From Akkermansia sp. (lineage in GTDB: Bacteria; Verrucomicrobiota; Verrucomicrobiia; Verrucomicrobiales; Akkermansiaceae): DNA of 64,000 nucleotides. Position 1 is the stretch's first letter. The number at the start of each line of letters is the position of its first letter. Position numbers and translations under genes: made by a program. The stretch spans positions 1 through 64,000 of the forward strand of contig JAUNQN010000008.1 in assembly GCA_030536145.1 (NCBI GenBank). Reading direction: 5' to 3'. The notes under the pieces are model-generated. The model saw only the letters and a program-made list of their open reading frames with translations. It did not search any database and was not told the origin of the DNA. Below are positions 17,301 through 29,300 of this stretch, piece by piece.

Positions 17301-20300
17301 TCTGTGGCCACCCTGGCCATCGACACGGACAACGCGGTGGTGAAAGGCATCAAGACCACCACGGATTCGTATTCCGCCATTCGCGCCAACCTGGTGGCCG
17401 GAACACCGGAATCCACGTCTAAACTGGAATCCACCCGAAAAGCGACTCTCACCTTGGATTGCTCAGGTGATTCTTCCGTATTCAGGGGAAACATTATAGG
17501 CGGGCAGAATGGGAACGGCATCAGCTTGGTCAAGACCGGTGCCATGCAATTCTCGGTAAACGGCGCAGCCACGGTGAATGACCTTACGGTTATGGAGGGC
17601 ATCTTGCAGTTTTCCAACACCATCAATGTCAAGGGAGACATTACAATCAATAGGGGTGCTTCCCTGAGGACAAACGGGTCCAATACCCCCACGCTCACGG
17701 CAGAACAAACGCTCCGCATTATCGGCGATGCTGCAAACAATCAGGCTCAGGCCAAGGTTGTGTACCCGATAACGCTGAATGGTGCCAAGATAGAGTTCGC
17801 CGGCACAGCCTTGAGCGCAGACAGCGCAGCCTTGGAGATGGGGCAGGCTAATGGCACTTCTGCCCTGCTCGGTTTCTCGGAGACATCCACCCTGCAGACC
17901 GGGGTACAGTACCGACTGATACAAAGTACACGCTCCTACTCGCCGGAGTTCGCAATTGACGAATCCAGTCTGGATTACTACACCGCGGAAATTAAAACGC
18001 TGCAACGCCCCTATCCCGGGTATGAAGGTGCTTTCTACAACTGCGTAGACGTGGTCTTCTCTGTGAAGGCCAACAATTACATATGGGATGGCACGGAAAG
18101 CGAGTATGCCTGGAGCAGCAGCAAGTTCGGCCAGAAAAGCCACACGTTCGAAAATACGGAAGTGGCCGTATTCAACGACCTGGCGGATAACAAGAATGTT
18201 TCCATCACCCACACGGGAACGGTGGGAGGCATGATTTTCGATGCCTCCAAGAATTACACCGTGTCCGCCACTTCCACCAACAAGGTGACTACGGATAGCT
18301 TGATTCAGTCCGGTTCCGGGACAACCACGATAGAAAGCGGAGTTGTCGTGAAAGGCCCCGTGGAAATCCGCGAGGGCGAGCTGCGCGTCAAGCAGGCAGA
18401 CACGCTGGGGCAAGCCACCGTGATTACGGGTTCGGGCACGCTGGGCGTGGCTTGCACCGGCGGGTTCACCACGGTGCAAGCCCTGGGCAACAACGGTTCT
18501 CACATTGGCGAGCTGCATGTATACTCCGGCACCTACACGGCAGGCAGCACCATGAACGCCGATATAATTACGGTAGATTCCGGGGCTGCCTACAGTGCCA
18601 CCGGCAATCAGACGGTAAACATGGTGCTGCAGGGCGGCGCTTCTCCTGCCACCTTGAATATCAACGCTGCCACCGTGAGCGGCACGGTTGTGCTGGAGGG
18701 CGACAGCGCCCTCACCTCCAACGGTGGCACCCTGAAAGCAGACGTGAGCACTGGGGAAGCCAGGCTGAATGCCTCGGGCAACATGACGATGGACGGAGCC
18801 TTCAGCGGTAACCTGACATACTCCGGCGGCGGCACGCTCACCGTGAACAACGCCGCATACCGAGGCACACTGGCTGTGCAGGGCCAGGGAACAACGGTTA
18901 CGCTGGCTGGCGGTAAGGACACGGAGGAAGGTATGGCATACGCCTCCGTGGAGCGAGTGCAGCTGGGGCAAGGGACCGGGCTGGTGCTGGAGAAATCCAC
19001 CAACCTGACAGGAGACACCGCCGTGGAGATGCAGGACAACTCCCGCATCACCTTCAACTGCGGTGACAACAAGCAGCCGGAGACCGTGGCCCGCATTGAT
19101 GTGCAGGACGGCACTGCCACCCTTTTGGGCGCTGCCAACGGCGGCAGCCTGCAAGTGACCGGCAGCATCAGCGGCAACGGCACGCTGGCCCTGCTGAGCG
19201 ATGGCAGCCACGGCAGCCGCTGGCAGGTGGCCTCTACCATCTCCGATGGTACTAGTTCCGGGGACAAGCTGGCGGTGACCATCAGCGGCAATGTGACCGT
19301 TTCCGGCAACAACACCTACACCGGGGGCACCACCATTACCTCCGGGGCTGTGATTGCCGCGGGCACGCAGGCTTTCGCCGCCGGCAATTTGGCCATGGAA
19401 GGCGGAACCCTTACCCTGAACTCCGACCTGAACGTGACGGACCTGAACGGCATGAGTGGCACCATCAACCTGAACACCAAGAACCTGGTGCTCAATTCCA
19501 CCGCAGACACCAACAACATTTACACGGGAGCCATGACCGGCAACGGCAACCTGGTCAAGCTGGGCGCAGGTTCGCAGGCGTTTGACAGCCTGGCCGCCTA
19601 TTCCAACGTGGATGTGCAGCAGGGCCGCCTGGCCTTGAACGCCAGCGAAATCGGCTATGCCGCCAATATCGCCACCACGGCCACCCTGGAGCTGTGCGGA
19701 ACGGAGCTGGCTCTCTCCCGCACCATCAGCAATGCCGGCACGTTGGCCTTCGCTGCGGAACAATCCCTCATCAAGCTGAATCCCGGCCGCTCGTTCGAGT
19801 TTACACCCAACCAGTACGTGGACATCGACGGCCAGGCCACGCCCGACGGCAACGGCTTTGCCACCGGCGGCAGTGTGAAGGTGGTGGATCTGGTTGACGG
19901 GGGCGCCATTGTCGGCGGTGCCGTTACGGTGAACCTGGCGGGCGACCTCTACACCCTGGACAAGGAGACCGGCTACGCCACCCGCACAGAGAAAACCGGA
20001 ACCTACTTTGTGCGCAGGGACACGGTGGAATACGATGATTCGTTCGGCCCCGGCAGCGTGGTAAACTTTACGCTGGACAGCAAGGAGGCCTCTTCACCTG
20101 CTGTGCTTCACCTTACCAAGGCTTTGGAAAAAGGCGTCTCCATCACGAGCACGGGCTTCGGCGGCGTGCTGGATATCGGGAATGAGGTGGCCGTGTCTGC
20201 CGACATGCTGGATGCCGGTTCCGCGCTGATGCTGAAGGGCACCGGCACCCTGGCCCTGGAGGCGGGCAACCGCAGCATGCTCGGCAACGTATACCTGACG

Positions 20301-23159
20301 GATGAGTGGAACGGCATTGTGCGCCTGACTGGCGGCACAGCCCAGAACAGCAACCTCACCCTGCTGGGCAACAAGAACTCCGTCGTGGAGCTCAACGGTG
20401 TGACGGGCAGCTTCAAGAACCAGTGGATCAACCTGCGCCTCACCGATACGGAAAACGGCAGCCCCGCCTTGGTGTGGACCGCCGGCAATTCCGATGCATC
20501 CAAGCGCGGCACGGTCGTTCAGGGCGGTGCCGTGAGCGGTAGCGGCACCATGACGGTGGGCAGCACGGGCAACAGCCAGAACTTCACCTTCACCGGTGAT
20601 GTCTCCCGCTGGGATGGCACCTACATTCAGCGCGGCGGTACCTCTGATGTCACCTTCTCCCACCTGGGCGCTACAGAGGTGAAAGCCGCCTTCTTCAAGC
20701 AGTCCGGCACGCTGAATATCAATGTGGGCGATGGCTCCGCCTCTACCCAGGCCACCTTTAACGGCGGCATGCAGGATGTGAACAGCCTGAATGTAAAGAC
20801 CGGCTCCACCGCCGCGCTGGGCACCTCCACCACCAACTCCATCGGAAATGTCACCGTGGCCGCCGACGCCAGCCTGACCAACCTGGGCACCACCACCGTG
20901 AGCGGCACCATTGACAACCGCGGCACTATCACCAACAGCGGTTCCCTGGATGTAGGCCTGACCACCGACGTGGGCAACATCACCAACACTGAAACAGGCA
21001 GCCTTACCGTCAACAAGGCCCTGACCGGCGGCACCATCACTAACAGCGGCGCTCTCTACATCAGCAGCCTGTTCGAGGGCACCATGTCCGGGTTCACGGA
21101 TACCAAGGGCGTGAAGACGGTAGACAAGAACGGCTTTGCCACCACCTCCGTAACCCTGGCAAGCGGCGGCCAGATTGTAAACAGCAGCACCGGCCACATC
21201 TACTACGCCGGGCAGGATGTGACAGACCAAGTGCTCAACGGAGGCAGCTCCACAGCTGTCACCAACTACGGCACCTACTACGCCAAGAACGGCACTACGG
21301 AGTCCTACAACGCCATCCGGGGCGCCTCCGATGGCCGCCTGGAGTACATCTCCCTGGCCGGTTCCGCCAGGCTGACCGTGGACAACACGGGCGGAGATAC
21401 GCTGCATTCCTCACAGCTGGTGGCTGGCTCCGGCTCCTCCCTGGCCTTCAGCGGCACCGCCATGGTGGTGGATTCCGATGTGGCATCCTCCGTCACCGGC
21501 AGCAATGCCACCCTGCAGACGGATGCGGAAAGGCCCGGAACCATGTACAAGGTGGGCAATGTGAGCGCCTCCACGCTCAATGTGGAGGGCCCCGGCAGCA
21601 TAGATTTGCGCAACTCCACCGTCTCCTCCGGAAAGGTGAACGTGCAGGGCGGCAACGTGTATGCCGGCTCCCTTGCCAACGGAAGCTCCGTCTCCGTGGG
21701 CAACGGCGCCCTGCTTTCCGTGAATGACAACATGGCCGCCAACAACGTGAACTTTACTGTGGGCGGCGACTCTTCCGGCGGGCTGGCCGAGCTCCTGCTC
21801 AACGGTAGCCAGTTTGCCACCGGCAACAGGATCCGCATGAACGGCAACGGCGTGGTCCGTTCCGGCTCCCTGGTCCTCTTCAACAGTGCTACCGTGACAG
21901 CCGAGAACACAGGCAACGAGCTGGCCATGTCTGCCATCCTCACCTCCGGTGACATGACCTTGAACGTGGCCGCAGGGGGTGAGCTGGCCTTCTCCGGCGG
22001 GCTCGGGTATGGCGGCGCGGATACAGACCTGAACCACAAGATTGTGAAGGCCGGCGGGGGCAAGCTCATCATCGGCAAGGCAGACGGCACCAGCGGTGCC
22101 CAGTCCTTCCGCTCCGGCTTGCAGGTGGCCGACGGTTCCGTGGATGTGAACCTGGACCTCACCCTCAACAACAGGCTTGAGCAGGCGGCTGAGGGTGATG
22201 TGGTCAACATCCGCTCCGGCCACACCCTTGCGGCCAACGGGGATGTGGTGCTCAACGCCAACGGCATGACCGTGGAGGACGGGGCTACCCTCAAGATGGG
22301 AAGCAGGCTGGATATCTCCGCGCAGGAATCCGGCGGCTCTGCCAAGGTGGCAGGCAACTCCACCGCCTATACCACCGGGGCGGGGGACTACACCATCTCC
22401 CAAGCCACGGTCACGGCCCATACCGCCGATGGGGGCATGACCCTTGCCAACAGCCTGCAGGATGTCACCATCGTCAACGACGGCTCCGGTACCCTGCTGG
22501 AAACCAATGCCGCCAACGCCGGTACAGACGCCACGCTGAGCGCGGAGGCCCGCACCGCCTCCATCAGCTTTATGAACAAGGGAACCGCCGGCATGCAGCT
22601 GGAGGACGTCATCATCGGCGCCGGGCAGGCCGTGGGCGTGTACCGCGCCATGCAGGCGGTGGAGGAGCAGGAGACCAGCCTGGCCATCTCCGGCAAGCTG
22701 GTGGGCTACACCCGGTCCTCCCTGAATGCGGATGTCACCCTCATGTCCGGCTCCATGCTCAACGTGTACGGCACGGGCAACACGGGTATCACACTGGGCA
22801 GCTCCCTCACCCTTGAGAAGGGGCTTGCCCTTTCCGCCATGGATACCGCCGCCGTGAATCGCCTGGGCGGATCCCCCTACCGCCTGTTCAGCGGCGTGGA
22901 TTCCCTCACCCTGGACGGCACGGATTACGTGGGGACCACCGGGGAGATTACGCTGGAGGACGCCGTGGACGCCCACGACTTCTTCGCCAACCTGGACGAG
23001 GGCCGCTACTTCATCCTCTATTCCGGTGCCGCTGCCGGTGGAGAGAACGTGGGGCAGGTCTACCTGGTGAAGACCGCCGGAGTGCCGGAGCCTGCCTCCG
23101 CCACCCTCTCCCTGCTGGCCCTGGCCGCCCTGGCCGCCCGCCGCAGGAGAAAAGGCTGA
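14388..23159 (+). pseudogene. Stalk and PEP-CTERM part of S6-protease copy 1, separated from its start by one stop codon
   Basis: This is the same reading frame as the gene starting at 12771; the complete gene would encode about 3,462 residues. Nothing marks 14388 as a natural start: there is no signal peptide, and homology to the paralogues runs across the stop (REWRKxGxGDLYLEGTG). The sequence is a long Gly/Ser/Thr/Asn-rich beta-repeat stalk with autotransporter-associated strand motifs (LGGGGGRLVVDAR, SGNNTYTGGTTITSG, GTLALEAGN). It ends in VPEPASATLSLLALAALA plus a basic tail, a PEP-CTERM sorting signal, with no beta-barrel. That 2,923 codons remain free of further stops argues for a very recent or reversible lesion. 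Confidence 0.7.
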
Positions 23160-23190
23160 TATTTGCCGAAAACTGGTGTTTCACTAATGA

Positions 23191-23226
23191 GTCCGGGGTG
23201 CATTACCGCACCCCGGACCCTTTTTT
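23191..23226 (+). terminator. Rho-independent terminator of S6 copy 1
   Basis: An eleven-base-pair stem (GTCCGGGGTGC at 23191-23201 with GCACCCCGGAC at 23208-23218) followed by CC and six T. A close copy follows S6 copy 3 at 35840. Confidence 0.9.
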
Positions 23227-23236
23227 GCCCAAAAGG

Positions 23237-23298
23237 TAGAGTACGCTCAAGATAGGACGCGCTAAATGGTTGACATTTGACTAGGTGTGTGGTAAGTG
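23237..23298 (+). promoter_or_regulatory. Shared control region of the S6 array, copy 2
   Basis: A degenerate dyad TAGAGTACGCTCAA (23237-23250), then GACGCG, then TTGACATTTGAC with TTGACA at 23270-23275, a 17-nt spacer and TAAGTG (23293-23298) preceded by TGG (extended -10). The dyad ends 20 nt before the -35, the same as in copy 4. Confidence 0.7.
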
Positions 23299-23324
23299 AT
23301 ACCCAGCAAAACTTAGTCTCCTGC

Positions 23325-26300
23325 ATGAAACTCCACCTTCCTTCCCCTCTCCGCAAGGCCCTACTGGCCGTGATAGCCGCCGCAGGCTGCGTGGCCGGCC
23401 AGGCCGCTGCCTCCAGCACCAGCACTTTTGTATCCATGTCTGTGTATACCGATTTCGGTGACAACGCAGGCCTGTATTCTACGCATGGCGTGAATGACCT
23501 GCTGACTCAGCTTCGCAAGGAGGAGGGCGGCATATTCATCTACTACACGGAGGAATCTGGCATTCCGAAATACAACATCCTGCAGAATGAGGACCAGCCG
23601 CTTATCAGCTTTGAGAGCCGTATGGACAGCGGCCCCGGCGCGGCCGTGAGCTACAATATCCTGGCCACGGTGGAGCACAACGGCGTGCTGGACCCCACCT
23701 TTACCGCCTCCAAGATTGGTGATGCCAATGCCATCCACTACTACGGCATCGAGTACCGCCATTCCGGCTCCACTGCCGGTGATGCCACCTTTGCAGACAA
23801 GAACATCTTCCGCCTGGTGCCCCGCACGGATTTCAAGATTACCCGCCTGAGCAAGGTGGTGACGGATGTTGCAACGTATGATTTCAACACCAACCGTGCC
23901 TCCACGTACCAGGGGCAGCTCTGGTACCGCTCCGGTTCCGGTGCCATGTACCGCGTGGGGGAGGATGGGGTCAACCAGCGCTGGGGCGGTGCCTATGCCT
24001 ACAACGTGGGCGGCCTGATGACGATTGCCTCATCCAGCGATTACGACCACTACGGCGAGATTGCCGACTACCGCGGCGTGGTGGATACCAGCGGCAGCGT
24101 GCTGGCCACCTACCCTTGGTGGTCCAAGGAAAACATCGCCAGCCAAAGCCGCCTGCAGCCGCTGCCCTTTGCCATTCAGGCTGGTGATTCCGGCAGCCCC
24201 ACCTGGCTGTATGACCCGGAGACCAAGACCTATCTCTATTCCGGCGCCATGCAGTCTGCCAATGGTTCCACCCTCTCCCAGGCACGCTATGCCGGCGAGT
24301 GGGCCAAGGAGACGGAGAAGTTCTTCAATGTCGATATCAATCTCACGGGCAACGAGAGAATCACTGTCAGGGAGGCCTCCCAATCTGTGGAGGGCAAGTA
24401 CGATCCCACCAACAACGTAACATCCAAACCGTTTGAAGGCACAGTGCTGATTGAGGGCAAAGCGGAAACGCTCAAGTACTTGGGCGTGGATTCACGCGTC
24501 AACACCTGGAATTCCCTTACCCCTGTCCAGAATGACGTGAACTGGTACTCCTACGGTAAGGGGTACATGAACAATGCCCTGACGTATGCCGACCTGTTCT
24601 ATACGGAAAACCTGGTTTTCAATGGCAAGGGCGGGCAGACGCATGATATTGTTATTGAAGGTAATGTGGATACGGGTATTGGTTATGTCCGTTTCGTGAA
24701 TACGGAGGGCGGCAGCCGCGTGACCTACAACATCCTGGCAGAGAATGCCGGCAGCCGTTTCAATACGGCCGGTTTTGTGGTGGAGAAGGATGTGGACTTG
24801 CATATCAAGCTGACCGGGCAGTCAGGAGTGGCCCGCGAGTGGCGCAAGATTGGCGAGGGCAACCTCTACATCGACGGCGAGGGCAACAACCACGATGTGC
24901 TGCTGAACCTGGGTGGCAACGGCACTACCTACCTGCAGCAGGAAGGCGGCTATGCAGCATACAACGTGCTGGCCAACAGCGGCACACGTGTGGTGGTCAA
25001 GGATATCGAACAGATTAAAAAGGATTTCACTTTCGGCTACGGCGGTGCCTGGCTGGAAATGAATGGCCTGAGTATGGATTGGAATAATAGCAATACTGCC
25101 GATAAGGCTGGTTTCTCCATCCATGCCCTTACGGACGAGGCCCGGATTACCAATACCACGGCAAACTCCACCACCAAGCTGACCTGGACCCAGGGTGGCA
25201 AGCAGGAGTATCTCGGCTCTTTTGTGGAAACCGAGACCAGCGGTGCCGTGCAGTTCATCTACAATGGCGGGAACAATGAAGCCAAGCTCACCCTGCACAG
25301 CATCTACACGGACCTTGGCAAGGGTACCGGCGCCGGCGGGAAGAAGGAAGGCGGTATCATCGTACAGAGCGGCACGCTGGCCTTGCAGGGTACGGTGACC
25401 CAGCACGCCCCCGGCTCCTTGGGGGCCCAGTTCTCCAGCGCCCGCTTGGTGAACAATGACGACTGGCACTACGCAGACATGACCACACCGGTGACCGTGA
25501 ATGGCGGCATCTTCGAGCTTGGCAACCATGCCCGCCTCACCGGCACCGTGACGGTGAACGGCGGCGGCACCTTTGTGATGCGCGAGGGTGTGACCCACCA
25601 GATGGAATACCTGGAGGGCGGTTATGTGGCCAAGAATACCGACGACTACAAGGCCTTTTTCGGACTGAAGGGGGATGTGGTGCTCAACGGCAGCAGCTCT
25701 GCCATGACGATTGCCTTCAACGAGAATGTGGATTCTACCTTGCAGTTCAGCTGTTCCGTACGCGGTGAAGGTAAGTTGACGGTGGATTCCGGCATTCACG
25801 GAGGCAAGGTGCTGTTGGATGGTGACAACAGTGGCCATGGCGGCGAGAAGCTCATCCAGCGCGGCGGCGTGTATTTCGGAGAACTGGATTCCCTGGGTAA
25901 TGTTGAAACCAACAAGTGGAAGCTGGAGAAATCCGGCTACATGGCGAGCGAGAAATTCAACGGACTGAGTGATGGGGAAATCCTGAAATATATTGACGGT
26001 GCTTCCACGGGTATCCTGGCTCTCATGGAAGAAAACCGCCAGCAGTTCGACTTGAAGGACCACCAGACGCTTATCATAGGTGCGGCAGAGGGCAAGACTG
26101 TGCAGTATGGCGATAAAAACACCGATGAAGTCCTGAAAGTGTGGGATGGCAAGTCTTGGTACCTGGGTGGCGGTGGCGGTGAGCTGGTAGTGAATTACAA
26201 GCTTACCGGCAGCACCAACCTTGTGTTGGGTGACGAGTATGCCAAGGGTTCCGTGTATTTGACCAACACGGCAAACGATTTCACGGGTTCCGTGGTCTTT

Positions 26301-29300
26301 GCAGGTGGGGTGACGCTGAAGTATGACAGCGATGCTGTTCTGGGTTCAGCCTCCTTCCTGCTCAACTACAGGAACCGCGTGGCTCCTGTGCAGGGGCTGG
26401 AGAAGATTGAAAAGGAATCAAGGGGTGTGCTGCTGCTTGACCGCATGAATGTGGATACGCTGGACCTGACTGAGCACAAGACCCTGGCACTTGGTGCCAG
26501 CGTGGACAAGGAGTATGCAGGTACCATTCGGGTGGCTGACAATGCAGACTACCTTTTTGGCGGCAGTACGGCTGTGCTTTCTATCAAGCAGGGCCTGCAG
26601 GCCTATGGTACTTCCAATGGGCTGAAGCTGGATGGCCAGACCTATTCCGGCGGCGAAATCCGCCTGGATGCCCAGGCCCAGATAACCGGTGCTGTGGAGG
26701 TGCGCGGATATGACCAGACCGCCACCCAACCGGCGTGTCAGCCTATCGGGGATATTACACTGGGCCTGGGGGTGGACAATGCCATCGCCAAGGTGTCCTC
26801 CGTAACCCTGAAGGATGGCGGCTACATGGATATGCACGGCACCACCCAGAGTATCCGCAACCTTGTCATCGAGAAAGGCGGTGCCCTGGTAGATTCCGGA
26901 GCGGGTAACTTGAACCTGCTGCTTGACAAGAGTGTGACCTGGCAGGGCAGCGCTGAGACCGGCACCATCAATGTGACCACCAATGGCAACACACTGACGA
27001 TGTCCGGGACGGCCAATTATGGTGAGATGAACATCAAGAGTGGCAGTACCGTTGTCTTGGGCGCGAATAACGCCTTGAGTGCTCTGGGGCAGACTGTTAT
27101 TGAGAATGGGGCTACCCTGAACATGAACGGTCGCAGCGCAGAGGGCAACATCGTCGTGAAATCCGGCGGCACCCTGAGTGCCACTTCCGGTGGCACGGCC
27201 ATTTCCGGCAACATCACGCTGGATGGCGGTATGATGTCGTTCTCTGACGGCGGTTCCATATCTGCCACCTCTACCCTGATATCCAACGGTGGCACCATTA
27301 AGGGCCATGCCTTCAACATAAACGGCTATACCGTTTTCCAAAAGGATACCACTTTGGATGGCGGGCAACGTGAAGGTGGTGTTTCTATCGCCGGAACGGT
27401 GGAAATTGCCAACGGCGCGGTTGTAAAGCTTGCGGATTATCTCATGCCTATCCTGAGTATCGGACCTAGTTACAGTATCTCATCCTCTGATTTCAATACA
27501 GTAACCAGAATTGGTGACGATGGAAAGATTATCCCCAATACCGGCAAACTCAGGGTGGAGACGTTCGACTTCAGGCTCACCGGTGGCAACCAGACGTTCG
27601 GTGGTATCATTGAATTGGCAAACAGTTCAGAGAGCAATTTTACCTACATGTCGGGTGTGACAGGCTTGAAAACGATTGACCAGCTTGCCATCAATACCAG
27701 CTCTGCTACTATTAGCGGTGTGGATAGCCGGAAGAATCGCATTGAAAGCGAGGCGGATTGGATTATCCACAAACTTGCCGGGAATATGGGTGACTTGAAT
27801 GTCAAGCTCAAGGCCGGGCATTACTTGTGCATTGACGGGGCTGGTAATTACAGCAAGACTGTGAACATGCAGTCCGGCACGCTGGAACTGGCGCACTTGC
27901 AGGCCCTGGAGAATGCCACGGTCTCCTTGCAGGGCGGCTCCAAGTTGGCCTTGAATACCGGCACGGTGCAGATTCAGGGCCTGAACTCTGGCTCGGCCTC
28001 CCTGTATGCCGGCGGCGTGGCGGATACAGCCAGCACACGTAACAGCACCCTGGAAATTACGGGTGGCTCCAACTACACCTATGCCGGCACAGTTCTGGCT
28101 GGCGAGGGGTGCGGCGTTTCCGTGGCCATGAGCGGTACGGGCAAGCAGACATTCTCCGGCGCAGATGTCGCCGTGCAGAATGTGACGGTGAACAGCGGTA
28201 CGCTGGCGTTCTCTGCCAGCCAGGCTATTGCCGGGAATATCACCATAGCCCAGGGCGGCACGCTGGACATGTCCGGCAATACCATATCCCTGGCGGGCGG
28301 CCAGACCCTGGCCATAACCGGTGCGGGTGAAACGGCGGCAAAGCTGGAAGGAAGCCTTGCCTTTAATGGCGGCAAGCTCCTGTTCTCCGGGGCCACCTTG
28401 GCGCAGGCTGCAGAAGGCAGTGTTGTGCTGAATCTCACGGGGGCAAGCCAGGCCGCAGACCTTGTGGTCAGCTTCAGCGAGGAGCGCAGCCTGGCCGTTA
28501 GGCGAGAGTACAAGCTCAGTTCCGGCGACTGGTCCCGGATTGACAATATCCGCGCCGAGGACATGATTTACTATTCCGCCAATTTCGATTGTACCGACAG
28601 CAGCCTGAAGGTCACGTTCGACGACCGCACGGATATCCAGGTGTGGAACGGCGAAACCGGCAAGAACACGTGGAACGGCGACAGTTTCGGCAAGGATGCC
28701 AGTAAGCTGGATGAGAGCAGCACTGCCGTGTTCAATGACGATGCCTCCTCCTCCAACGTGTCAGTGAACTCCCATGTGGCGGTCAAGGAGCTGATATTCG
28801 ACAACGACGAGAGCAGCTACACCGTGATTGCCGGTGCCAACGCTGGTGTGCAGGCTGAATCCATCCGCCAGGTGGGCGAAGGCAGCACCACGCTGATGAA
28901 CGGCATCTCTGCCCAAGATGCGGATGTGCAGTCCGGCACGCTGAGCCTGGGCCGCGGCAGCTCTGTGGATACGGTTACGGTTGCAGGAGAAGGTACCGTG
29001 GTGCTGAAGGACACCACCAACAAGCCGTCCGATATCTCCGGCGACGGCACCATCCAGGTGGACTGGGGCAACACAGCCGAGGCACAGGCTGTCAACTTCA
29101 ACAGCATCGGCACGCTGGACGTCAAGAGCGGCTCCGTGGACATGAGCGGCCAGGAGGATGCCCGCATGGGTACACTGCATGTGCAGAACGGTGCCAGCTA
29201 CAGCACCACCTCACAGGAAGACAATTATGCCGCCAAGGCTATTGTGGACAAGGGCGGCACGCTGGAAACCACCATCGGCAGCTACAATGCGTCCGGCCTG